Below, one piece after another: positions 1 through 6,706 of a stretch of DNA of 19,092 bases (position 1 is the stretch's first letter; each line of letters opens with the position of its first letter). A model generated the notes under the pieces. The model saw nothing but the letters and a program-made list of their open reading frames with translations. It ran no database searches and was not told where the DNA came from. The stretch is from JANQTF01 sp036835375 (GTDB lineage: Bacteria > Bacteroidota > Bacteroidia > J057), in contig DAITMB010000101.1 of the NCBI GenBank assembly GCA_036835375.1, positions 1 to 19,092 of the forward strand. Reading direction: 5' to 3'. A program made the translations under genes and the position numbers.

Positions 1-1139
1 AAAGAGCGAAATTGGCGCAGGGGGCCGAGCGCATCAAGCCAGGACTCAGGAAGCCATTGGAAGGGAATGGCCATGGAGAATAACAAGATCAAAATAATGG
101 CCCAAAACGTGGACCGAAAGCTTGTTGGCAATACCGGTCTCAGCACACGCATGGGTCTCCCTTTGATCAGCTGCCTGGCCATCCTTGCGCCCCAGGCCAA
201 GGCGATGAAGGTCGCTACTGCACCTACATAGGCAAATCCTTCCCACGTCATGGGGGAAATGTTCCCTGCAAACCGCCTCCATGCTTCAAAGAGGGGCCCT
301 TGCACAGGTAAAAAAACCGTCGCCCAAGAGGCTTTATATTCTAGAAATCCATAAGGACTAGAGAGCCGATCCGTCACAGGGTCTGTAAAGAATAGAATCA
401 GCTGAAACACCACAATGGCCCCAACGCTGGCACTCGCAAGACCTAACGCTCCCTTGTAACCTCTGGACCGCTGATTCCGCCAAAATTGTAAAGCATATAT
501 CGCGGCGATACTCATCGCCAACAAAAAGCCCATCAGCAGGTAGTAGGGATGAACCCAGCCAACCGCGAGCATTGCGATTCCCAACAGCGCACTTCGCCAC
601 CACGCCATGCCCTTGTCGAGATATAAGATACAGAGGTACCACAGCGTTGGGATGACAGCTGCATAAGCCAGCGCATAGTGCCCGGCAAATCGGTGGATCT
701 GAGGCGACATGAGCGTGATGATGATCGCACCCGGAATCGCTAACCAAGCAGGCACACCGTAATGCTTCGCAATACGGAAAAGCATCCACATGCACAGCAA
801 GAGTGATGCGAAGACCAGCAAGTTGAGAATCCCCACGGTGTAGTCACTGAGGGGAAAGAGGTGTTGATGAATCCAGCGAAGCACCGCAGAGATCAGCGGT
901 TGATTATCCGTGAAGATGACATGCTCGCCATAGGGGTAATTCATCCCCGTAAACTGAAACCCTGTGTCGTACTTGATGTACCAGCTCGGTGTGAAGTAAT
1001 TCTTCCAGCCATCCAAGCCACCCCCCAGCAAATGGTTGTTGGGCTGGGTGATCAAGCGGTCGAACCCCGCCAACAGCGCAGTGACACCTCCGACGAGGAG
1101 GAGGATATTTTCGATCCAGAATGCACGATTCTTCGACAT
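1..1139 (-). CDS. Polytopic membrane protein, GT-C glycosyltransferase-like (3' end missing)
   Basis: An open frame of 379 codons starts with ATG at 1139 and runs off the left edge without a stop, so the C-terminus is missing. The product is strongly hydrophobic. A first membrane segment spans about residues 9-26, and several more lie at about 104-121, 132-145, 153-173, 183-217, 234-251, 300-317 and 345-360. Between the first two is a long polar loop with LDGWKNYF (42-49) and the motif NYPYGEH..FTDNQP (67-81). An acidic residue in the first outer loop is typical of GT-C-fold glycosyltransferases, which move sugars from lipid carriers on the outer face of the membrane. The visible end, PLRQFRS, resembles a motif seen in such proteins. 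I recognise the architecture but not a specific family, so the glycosyltransferase role is inference. The gene is divergent from the exported protein at 1517. Confidence 0.75.
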   Translation of the reverse strand, partial: MSKNRAFWIENILLLVGGVTALLAGFDRLITQPNNHLLGGGLDGWKNYFTPSWYIKYDTGFQFTGMNYPYGEHVIFTDNQPLISAVLRWIHQHLFPLSDYTVGILNLLVFASLLLCMWMLFRIAKHYGVPAWLAIPGAIIITLMSPQIHRFAGHYALAYAAVIPTLWYLCILYLDKGMAWWRSALLGIAMLAVGWVHPYYLLMGFLLAMSIAAIYALQFWRNQRSRGYKGALGLASASVGAIVVFQLILFFTDPVTDRLSSPYGFLEYKASWATVFLPVQGPLFEAWRRFAGNISPMTWEGFAYVGAVATFIALAWGARMARQLIKGRPMRVLRPVLPTSFRSTFWAIILILLFSMAIPFQWLPESWLDALGPLRQFRS

Positions 1140-1145
1140 TGGCGC

Positions 1146-1177
1146 CAAAGTTAATACCCTTCCCCACATACTGGCAA
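1146..1177 (-). promoter_or_regulatory. Predicted Bacteroidota promoter of the GT-C-like gene
   Basis: On the minus strand, TTG (1177-1175) is followed after 21 bases by TAACTTTG (1153-1146), a full match to the Bacteroidota -7 element TAnnTTTG with acceptable -33 spacing. The -7 element ends only 6 bases before the ATG at 1139, so transcription would begin at or next to the start codon, giving a leaderless or nearly leaderless mRNA. Prediction from motif only. Confidence 0.45.
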
Positions 1178-1411
1178 GATAGTAATTCAAAAACTCGTTT
1201 GATGGGATTGATTTACTTTGGACATATTAAAGCTCGGATCATGATGTTCAACATGGAGACATGTAGCAGCTCAGAGGGATAAGTTGACCGCGGCCCGTGT
1301 GGCTACAATGTTGATACCCCACAGTAGCTAGGTTTCTTTTGCATTTTTTTGATTTCTGTGATTTTCAGCATACTTCCCGTAAGTTTCCCGACGAGTGCGC
1401 TACTTACTGGC

Positions 1412-1444
1412 TTGAAGCAGCTTGGCAGTTCAAAATTACCTTTG
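1412..1444 (+). promoter_or_regulatory. Predicted promoter of the DUF6263-like gene
   Basis: TTG (1412-1414), a 22-base spacer and TACCTTTG (1437-1444) match the Bacteroidota consensus. Transcription would start near 1451, leaving a 5' leader of about 65 bases before the ATG at 1517. Motif-based only. Confidence 0.45.
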
Positions 1445-1516
1445 GTCCTTCCACGAAACATTCGAGCTACAATCTTCTTTCTCCCTTTTCATTCTATTAC
1501 ACCAATTCATTTATTT

Positions 1517-2464
1517 ATGAATCGATCACTACTCACCGTAATGCTTGTTATGCTGTTGTTTGTCGGCTCTGCTTTCGCAGAGGCACCCGCTGGCAGCAAG
1601 GTCCTTCTTCGTCTTAATCTCGAAGTGGGTGACCAGTTTTCTTACAGAAATATTTCCCATCAGATCATTTCCCAAGACATTATGGGCATGAATCAAGTCA
1701 TCGACCAGACTGTGACCACGGATTATGCTGCGGAAGTGACAGAAAAAATCAGCGATCTCTATTCCATTCGCTTCACATACACCCGCACGCAGTTTGTGAT
1801 GGATGGCGGCGCAATGATGGGTACAGTCTCCTACGACTCCGATGCAGAGCAGGATGGTGAGGTGGAGGCTGCCGCAAGAAGCTACGCCGCGATGATTGGT
1901 CAATCCTTCGTAGCAAAGGTCAACTCGGGAGGGGAAGTCGAATCGCTCGAAGGGCTCGATGATATGCTTGAAGCCATGATCAAGGAGTTCGAGGATCTCC
2001 CACAAGAAGAGAAAGACGCCATTCGCAGCAGCTTGGACACTCAGTTTGGACAAGAGGGGATGATCAGCAATGTACAAGCGTTTTTCCTCCGCTTCCCAGA
2101 GAAAAAAGTGAAACGTGGCTACACCTGGGACAGCTCCAGGCAGCAAAAGAGCGGTTTCAGCATCAACATCGCCACGAAAAATGTCCTTGAGGCAGTCACA
2201 GATACCGGAGTCGTCGTCAACACGACCTCTACGCAGGTTTCGGATCCAGGCTTCCCCATGGAGTTCAGCGGCATGACCCTCAACTATGATATCAAGGGTA
2301 CTGGCGAAGGGAGCCAGACGATTGATCCCACCTCGGGGATGTTGATCCGCAGTCAGTCCAAGCAATCGCTCGCAGGCGAAGTCACAGCCACCGGCGGCAT
2401 GATGGGAAATGGCATGACTTGGCCCATTACGATCGAGTCAACCAACACCTACGAAGCGCTTTGA
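1517..2464 (+). CDS. Exported DUF6263-like protein
   Basis: A 315-residue protein with a clear signal peptide: MNRS, a hydrophobic core at about 5-18, and a likely cleavage after AFA (residue 21). The frame is open further upstream to 1349, but the extension is not conserved-looking. The ATG at 1517 puts the signal peptide at the very N-terminus and was preferred. The mature part starts LRLNLEVGDQFSYR and is rich in beta-strand patterns with Met-rich stretches (IMGMNQ, GAMMG, GGMMGNGM). It has no cysteines or catalytic motif that I can identify. This pattern resembles Bacteroidota proteins grouped as DUF6263 (no known function), exported to the periplasm or outer membrane. It lacks a lipobox. 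It is likely monocistronic, with its own promoter and a strong hairpin directly after the stop. Export is well supported; the family name is from memory of the pattern. Confidence 0.8.
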   Translation: MNRSLLTVMLVMLLFVGSAFAEAPAGSKVLLRLNLEVGDQFSYRNISHQIISQDIMGMNQVIDQTVTTDYAAEVTEKISDLYSIRFTYTRTQFVMDGGAMMGTVSYDSDAEQDGEVEAAARSYAAMIGQSFVAKVNSGGEVESLEGLDDMLEAMIKEFEDLPQEEKDAIRSSLDTQFGQEGMISNVQAFFLRFPEKKVKRGYTWDSSRQQKSGFSINIATKNVLEAVTDTGVVVNTTSTQVSDPGFPMEFSGMTLNYDIKGTGEGSQTIDPTSGMLIRSQSKQSLAGEVTATGGMMGNGMTWPITIESTNTYEAL

Positions 2465-2516
2465 TTGAAGCATGCCCCGGCTAGGATGGTTCCGCCAGAA
2501 CGAGGCAGGGAAATAA

Positions 2517-2553
2517 AAGTTAGGTCATGCCAGGGCGTGACCTAACTTGTTTA
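2517..2553. terminator. Symmetric hairpin terminator
   Basis: AAGTTAGGTCA (2517-2527), a 10-base loop and TGACCTAACTT (2538-2548) form a perfect 11-bp stem 52 bases after the stop at 2464. On the plus strand it is followed by a weak T-tract (GTTTA). The A-rich bases before it (2511-2518) would give a T-tract on the minus strand, so it could act both ways. Confidence 0.7.
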
Positions 2554-2608
2554 GGGGTAGCGCAAAAGAGAACTTCACTCGCTTTCTTATTTGAGCGTTG
2601 GGCTAATC

Positions 2609-3340
2609 ATGATTGAATTTGTCGATGTCAGCAAATGGTTTGGAGAGACGAAGGTATTTCATCATCTCAATCTTCGCATTCCCTTGGGCAGCAAGCTCTG
2701 CATCATTGGGGGGAGCGGCGCTGGCAAGTCGGTACTCACAAAGCTCATCGTGGGGCTGGAGTCCCCTGACAGCGGAGACATTCGCATCGAAGGCCAATCT
2801 ATTTCAGGCTTCCTGGGTGGCGACTGGTCACGGCTTTTGGACCGATTTGGCGTGGTATTTCAAGGAAATGCGCTATTTGATTCGCTCAGCATCCGCGATA
2901 ACATCGGACTGAAGCTAGATGAAAACCGCGCGATTCCGCCCACAGAGGTGGATCGTGCTGTGTCGGAAGCTTTGCGCCAAGTAGGCTTGGACGATACGCT
3001 ACTCACCCAATACCCAGAAAATCTCTCAGGAGGTATGCAAAAACGAGTGGGAATTGCCCGAGCGATCGTGCACCGTCCGTCCTACTTGATCTATGACGAG
3101 CCTACCTCTGGACTGGACCCCATCAATGCCGATCGAATCGATGCCTTGATCGCGGAGTTGGGCAAAGAACCTGGGCGAACGAGCATTGTCATCACTCACG
3201 ACATGCAGTCCGTCCGACAATTAGCAGATCAGGTGCTTTTCCTACACGGAGGAGGCGTGTATTACCACGGGGAACTAAATCCTTTTCTGGAAGCGAGCGA
3301 TCCAGTTATTCGGGCGTTCATGTGGCGAGATCGGCTCTAG
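2609..3340 (+). CDS. mlaF: MlaF-type ABC transporter ATP-binding protein
   Basis: A 243-residue ABC ATPase. Walker A is GGSGAGKS (34-41), the Q-loop Gln is Q85 in VVFQGNALFDSLS, the signature is LSGGMQKR (139-146), Walker B is YLIYDEP (159-165) with catalytic E164, and the H-loop is H197 in ITHDM. The signature LSGGM.KRV and the FQ.NALFDSL block are typical of the MlaF/Mkl (COG1127) group, which powers phospholipid traffic between outer and inner membrane together with permease MlaE and substrate-binding MlaD. The ATG at 2609 begins the canonical MIEFVDVSK; an in-frame TTG at 2591 would add six residues and is less likely. No mlaE or mlaD is adjacent: a terminator lies upstream and a convergent gene downstream. 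The partner is therefore elsewhere or the ATPase serves another permease. Family assignment is firm; substrate is inferred. Confidence 0.9.
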   Translation: MIEFVDVSKWFGETKVFHHLNLRIPLGSKLCIIGGSGAGKSVLTKLIVGLESPDSGDIRIEGQSISGFLGGDWSRLLDRFGVVFQGNALFDSLSIRDNIGLKLDENRAIPPTEVDRAVSEALRQVGLDDTLLTQYPENLSGGMQKRVGIARAIVHRPSYLIYDEPTSGLDPINADRIDALIAELGKEPGRTSIVITHDMQSVRQLADQVLFLHGGGVYYHGELNPFLEASDPVIRAFMWRDRL

Positions 3341-3373
3341 GTCCTATCTGGTTTTTTTTCAAAAAGACTTACC

Positions 3374-4327
3374 TCAATGACTCGCCTTATCGTAAGGACG
3401 GAAACGTTCGTCGAGTTGAATTCGGTCTGAGCTGAGCGCAAAAAAGCTTCCGCTGGGGTGGGTCATACCTGGCGGTAGCACAGCTACAACTTTAAAAGGC
3501 GTATCAGCATACATGCAACTAACCCCTTCCAAGTCTTCGGCTTCCAAAATCAGATAATCTTTTTCGTTCTGTTTCGTAGCAATGAATCTCTCGAGCTTTT
3601 TCAGATCAATCGCATTGCTCGTGAGACCAGTGGGGTCAAGTGGCATCGAAATATGAAAAAATGCCCCCAAGCTTGTGATGTTGGGATCAAATCCGTCGCA
3701 AATCCAACCTACTTTATTCAGATTGATGTACAGACTTCGAGTATTGTGAAACTGAATGAGCCCGCGCTTCACCCGCGACCCTTGCTCCATGGCCAAAAGG
3801 GAAGAATACATCATCAGGTGATACCCCAAATTTTGGCCTTCGTGGGTCTCGTCCACTGCCAGGCGGACGGTATATGACGTTTTTTCAACAGTGTCGTAGC
3901 CAATTTCGAAAATACTGCCTTTAACTCTGCCACTGCGATCTTGTAGCACCAAGCCATGGCCGTATTGGCGAAAGCGATGTAAATCGAAAGCGCAGATCTC
4001 TTTGGCCATTTCTTCAGGATATCTTCGGGCAAGGAAGTCTTTTACCGCTGGAATATCCTGATCGCAAATCAGTTTTAGCTCCAAGCCAAATGACTGCACG
4101 TAAGAGTTGATTTGCCCGCGCCATTCGCGAGAAAAGCTAAGCTTGTCTCGCCAAAACAGCGGAAGCTCTTGCCCAGGCTGCTTACAAATCTCTTCCGGCT
4201 TTCGATACAACAGTGGGCGCTGCGAGTAGGCAGGATCATACTGATGATTTCTAACCTCCTGCATGTACAAGAAGGAATTTTTTTGATACTGCAAGAACTG
4301 GTAGGGATTGGTATCTAATGATGCCAT
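3374..4327 (-). CDS. GNAT-family acetyltransferase-like protein
   Basis: A 317-residue soluble protein with no signal peptide. The middle, residues about 84-210, looks like a GNAT fold. A beta-strand SYTVRLAVDETHEG (151-164) leads into NLGYHLM (166-172), a variant of the acetyl-CoA-binding loop Q/RxxGxG/A and its helix. This is followed by the motif-B-like block IQFHNTRSLYINLNKVGW (191-208), where an N..S..Y..N.GW pattern is common in GNATs. The N-terminal 80 residues (Tyr/Gln-rich) and the C-terminal 100 residues are not recognisable. GNAT enzymes transfer an acyl group from acyl-CoA to an amine; no substrate can be named. It is convergent to mlaF (33 bp apart). Its ATG lies three bases after a 9-bp inverted repeat arm, which could control translation. 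The fold call is moderately sure. Confidence 0.7.
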   Translation of the reverse strand: MASLDTNPYQFLQYQKNSFLYMQEVRNHQYDPAYSQRPLLYRKPEEICKQPGQELPLFWRDKLSFSREWRGQINSYVQSFGLELKLICDQDIPAVKDFLARRYPEEMAKEICAFDLHRFRQYGHGLVLQDRSGRVKGSIFEIGYDTVEKTSYTVRLAVDETHEGQNLGYHLMMYSSLLAMEQGSRVKRGLIQFHNTRSLYINLNKVGWICDGFDPNITSLGAFFHISMPLDPTGLTSNAIDLKKLERFIATKQNEKDYLILEAEDLEGVSCMYADTPFKVVAVLPPGMTHPSGSFFALSSDRIQLDERFRPYDKASH

Positions 4328-4434
4328 GTAGGAAAAGCGTTTTGGAAAATCCTGAGATGCTTGATCAGGAAAGCAATTTGATCAGATCGCTGATAGGATG
4401 CACAGGATTATCCTATCAAATCTTGCGCTTTTCC
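4328..4434 (-). promoter_or_regulatory. Candidate structured mRNA leader of the GNAT gene
   Basis: Read on the minus strand, the outer arms GGAAAAGCG (4434-4426) and CGCTTTTCC (4339-4331) are perfect 9-bp complements. Inside, TGATAGGAT (4418-4410) pairs with ATCCTATCA (4399-4391) as a second 9-bp stem with a 10-base loop. A third, 6-bp stem is possible (TCCTGA/TCAGGA, or alternatively TGATCA/TGATCA). The outer 3' arm ends three bases before the ATG, so folding would bury the ribosome-binding region. The repeats are directly visible; an RNA regulatory function is inference. A DNA operator or a small mobile palindrome are alternatives. Confidence 0.4.
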
Positions 4435-5059
4435 CCAATCTCTTTCCGCTTTGAAATAGGAATTCTCACTAAAAAAATGCCGAACCGTTCATGCTCCTTT
4501 TTTGACAGCTCCCCTGCTAATCGCGACATAAATTAACTGCTCGTTTCATTTATTCTCTCAATTCCTTGCCCGAAACTTCATAGATCGGAAATTTCTTACG
4601 CTTCTTAGTATCGGGCAGCAAGGTTTTGCAGGGGCTAGTTTCCATCTTTCCATTAGAATCTTACATCAGTCAGAAAAGCAGCCTACCAGAGCGAAAATTG
4701 ATATTCTCGGCGAAATTCAGAATCCGTATCGGGCTGATGTGGCTGGAGATATTGATTCACTCTGAGAAGAGCTTAGTTATCTTCACATTTCATGATCAAG
4801 CGCGCATGGTGAATTTCTCAAATTCGGAAGCACGCCGCAAGTAGTCCAGAGATTCAAATTCAAAATAATTCACAGATCTAGATTTGATGTTGTGCAGAAG
4901 GATTTGACTCTACACGTATATTTTACTTGTAGATGCTGGCGAAATATGGGATATTGAGGCAAACGCCGGAAAGAAACTCGCGATCATTCAAACATAGTTC
5001 TATTGTGGGATAAGTGACGATTTCTGACACATTTTTGCATTACCAACATTCAACAAAAC
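4435..5059. other. AT-rich noncoding spacer
   Basis: About 625 bp between the divergent GNAT and VOC genes. It is more AT-rich than the neighbouring genes. Short open frames exist, such as 4626-4844 on the plus strand, but they lack codon bias, start context or recognisable protein features. No tRNA-like, repeat or insertion-sequence ends were found. It could be decayed coding DNA or hold an unrecognised small RNA. Confidence 0.5.
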
Positions 5060-5431
5060 ATGAAGCTGGGCGCATTTTCCGTGAGTCTGAGTGTCAAGGA
5101 CATTTTGGTTTCAAAAGAGTTCTACGAGAATCTGGGATTCTCTGTATTTGCCGGTCAGGTAGAAAGGAAATACCTGATCATGAAAAACGAGCATACGCTC
5201 ATTGGCTTATTCGAAGGAATGTTTGAGGGCAACATTCTGACCTTTAATCCCGGTTGGGACACCGACGCCCAACCACTGGAGGTATTCGACGATGTGCGGA
5301 GCATTCAGCAGTCGCTCAAAGGCAAAGGTGTGCAGTTGCAGAGTGAAACAGACGAAGGCGGCATGGGGCCCGCGAACTTCATGCTGCTTGATCCCGATGG
5401 GAACACCATTCTCATTGACCAACATGTGTGA
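5060..5431 (+). CDS. VOC-superfamily (glyoxalase/bleomycin resistance-like) protein
   Basis: A complete 123-residue cytosolic protein beginning MKLGAFSVSLSVKDILVSKEFYENLGF, the usual opening of a vicinal-oxygen-chelate domain (beta-alpha-beta with FYE.LGF). It ends with the matching GPANFMLLDPDGNTILIDQHV, where DPDGN.I is the typical last strand. One VOC module usually pairs as a dimer. Members bind a metal or small ligand and include lyases, dioxygenases and antibiotic-binding proteins. Closely similar small proteins are common in Bacteroidota, all without a known substrate to my knowledge. The ATG at 5060 gives full family length. A poor promoter match (CATTTTTG, 5030-5037) lies upstream. 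The stop is 6 bp from the stop of the convergent gene at 5438. Confidence 0.9.
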   Translation: MKLGAFSVSLSVKDILVSKEFYENLGFSVFAGQVERKYLIMKNEHTLIGLFEGMFEGNILTFNPGWDTDAQPLEVFDDVRSIQQSLKGKGVQLQSETDEGGMGPANFMLLDPDGNTILIDQHV

Positions 5432-5437
5432 AAGCTC

Positions 5438-6502
5438 CTAATCCAGCAATTTGTGGAGTGGGATAATGGCAGCATTTAGCTTTTCCATTTGGTAAATCGC
5501 AATGGCAAAAGCTTTAGCAGTGCTCTCCTGCTCGTATTGCCCCAAAATCACACGATAGATGAGTGTGCCGTCGATTTCTTCGCAAAACACGAAGATCCGA
5601 TCTCGCCACAAACGCTCAAAGCGCTCTACCTCCGTGAGGACTTCATCATATTTGAGATAGTTGCCCACCAATAAGCCATAAGCTCTGGGCGCTGTAGAGG
5701 GCAAATTGCGAAGGATTCGCAGGCTGTATTCTTCTAGGCCGGGTACATCAATTAAAATTCGGCTGCTGCTCTCTCCTCCGCGACTCACCATGCCCACGTG
5801 GAGATAGGAAGCATCCGCGACCGCAAGATCTTCTGTGGGAGAAGGGGCAGAAGAAGCAACAGGCAACGGGGACATTTCAGGAATCGAAACATCATTTTTT
5901 CCAACAATGATGGAGGGCTTCTGAGGAGAAAAACTTCCCATATTTCCTACCATTAGTGGGGGAGCCATCGTGCTGGGATCCATGCCTCTGGAAGCCAGCG
6001 CTGGTAGAGAAGGACCTTGCGAACGGGTACGCCCTCCGTTGGAGGCGATCATGTCCTTTTTGTAATTGACAAAAGCTAAGTGCTTGGTCAAAATTGCATA
6101 TAATGTCTCAGGTGCTAAATAGCCTTCTGATTTGCCGAGCAGACGACCTTCGGGAGAAAAAATCAAGAGCGAAGGGAATCCATACACACTGTGGGCCTGG
6201 ATCAAGCCAACGTGCTCTCCTGCGTCAAATGGATGAAATGAACTGGCCAAAAACTCCGCTTTCACCAAGTCTTTGATTTTTTCATTGTTCCAAGTCTCCC
6301 GGACCATCCTTTTGGCCTGACGTTTGCTGTAGTCATGGATATATACCAGATATGGCATTTGTGCTTCAAATGCACGATCCATGAGTACTTGCAAAGATAG
6401 ATCGGTTTGAAAGCCTGCTGGGTCTTTTTGATCGCGTGCCTGAAGGGCAACAACAGACAACAGCGCAAAAAGCGCTACAAGTAGGGTATTCCTGAAATAC
6501 AT
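5438..6502 (-). CDS. Exported thioredoxin-fold protein lacking CxxC, with C-terminal SPOR-like domain
   Basis: A 354-residue protein. I chose the ATG at 6502 because it gives a compact signal peptide (MYFRN, hydrophobic core, cleavage after VALQA, residue 22); an ATG at 6529 would prepend nine residues. Residues about 35-145 look like a thioredoxin_7-type fold: MPYLVYIHD (49-57), helix SKRQAKRMVRETW (59-71), and GFPSLLIF (108-115) with the cis-proline P110. The place where CxxC normally sits reads KRQA (60-63), so both redox cysteines are absent. Residues 150-270 are Ser/Pro/Met-rich and probably flexible. Residues about 275-354 (YGLLVGNY..., IYRVILGQY..) have the pattern of a SPOR domain, which binds denuded septal peptidoglycan. 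A periplasmic, septum-associated scaffold is inferred. It follows dnaB on the same strand after 204 bp. Confidence 0.8.
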   Translation of the reverse strand: MYFRNTLLVALFALLSVVALQARDQKDPAGFQTDLSLQVLMDRAFEAQMPYLVYIHDYSKRQAKRMVRETWNNEKIKDLVKAEFLASSFHPFDAGEHVGLIQAHSVYGFPSLLIFSPEGRLLGKSEGYLAPETLYAILTKHLAFVNYKKDMIASNGGRTRSQGPSLPALASRGMDPSTMAPPLMVGNMGSFSPQKPSIIVGKNDVSIPEMSPLPVASSAPSPTEDLAVADASYLHVGMVSRGGESSSRILIDVPGLEEYSLRILRNLPSTAPRAYGLLVGNYLKYDEVLTEVERFERLWRDRIFVFCEEIDGTLIYRVILGQYEQESTAKAFAIAIYQMEKLNAAIIPLHKLLD

Positions 6503-6706
6503 AAGCACAAGGACTAAATCTTGAAACAAGAATGGTAAAGGAATAAAGAGCGGATGTAAACAGAAGACGTGTGCAAAGGGAAAGGTGCGCGACGCGAAAG
6601 AATAATTCTTGTTGCGAATAGTCGAAATTTCAGAAAATCATTTGATAGTATGGTATGAAAAGTCTGACATTTTCTTCAAAATCCTTACATGGATTTCGTG
6701 AATGGT

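Larger units (their letters stand above)
1140..1516. other. Divergent intergenic region
   Basis: This 377-bp spacer lies between two divergent genes. It holds a promoter candidate for each direction (1146-1177 minus, 1412-1444 plus). Frames crossing it on the plus strand would only add an unlikely N-terminal extension before a normal signal peptide. I see no RNA gene and no convincing terminator. Confidence 0.6.

Noticed and set aside
358..1167. Several minus-strand frames (358-795, 533-730, 904-1167) and a plus-strand frame 861-1154
   Set aside because: They are shadows of the single long membrane-protein frame that starts at 1139 and runs off the left edge.
1529..2365. Long open frame (278 codons) antisense to the DUF6263-like gene
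   Set aside because: It lies entirely inside a gene with a signal peptide and proper terminator. The antisense product has no domain and a His/Cys-scattered composition typical of shadow frames.
3341..3373. T8 run (3352-3359) between convergent mlaF and the GNAT gene as a terminator
   Set aside because: No convincing stem precedes the T-run on either strand; only 4-bp or A/T-only pairings can be drawn.
4626..4844. 72-codon frame in the AT-rich spacer as a small gene
   Set aside because: No ribosome-binding or promoter context, no recognisable sequence features, and length expected by chance.
5003..5037. TTG plus CATTTTTG as a VOC-gene promoter
   Set aside because: The -7 element has a mismatch at its first base and the 24-base spacer is outside the normal range.
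6679..6696. AAATCC/GGATTT inverted repeat just after dnaB as a terminator
   Set aside because: Only 6 bp, A/T-rich, and without a proper T-tract in the direction of dnaB transcription.
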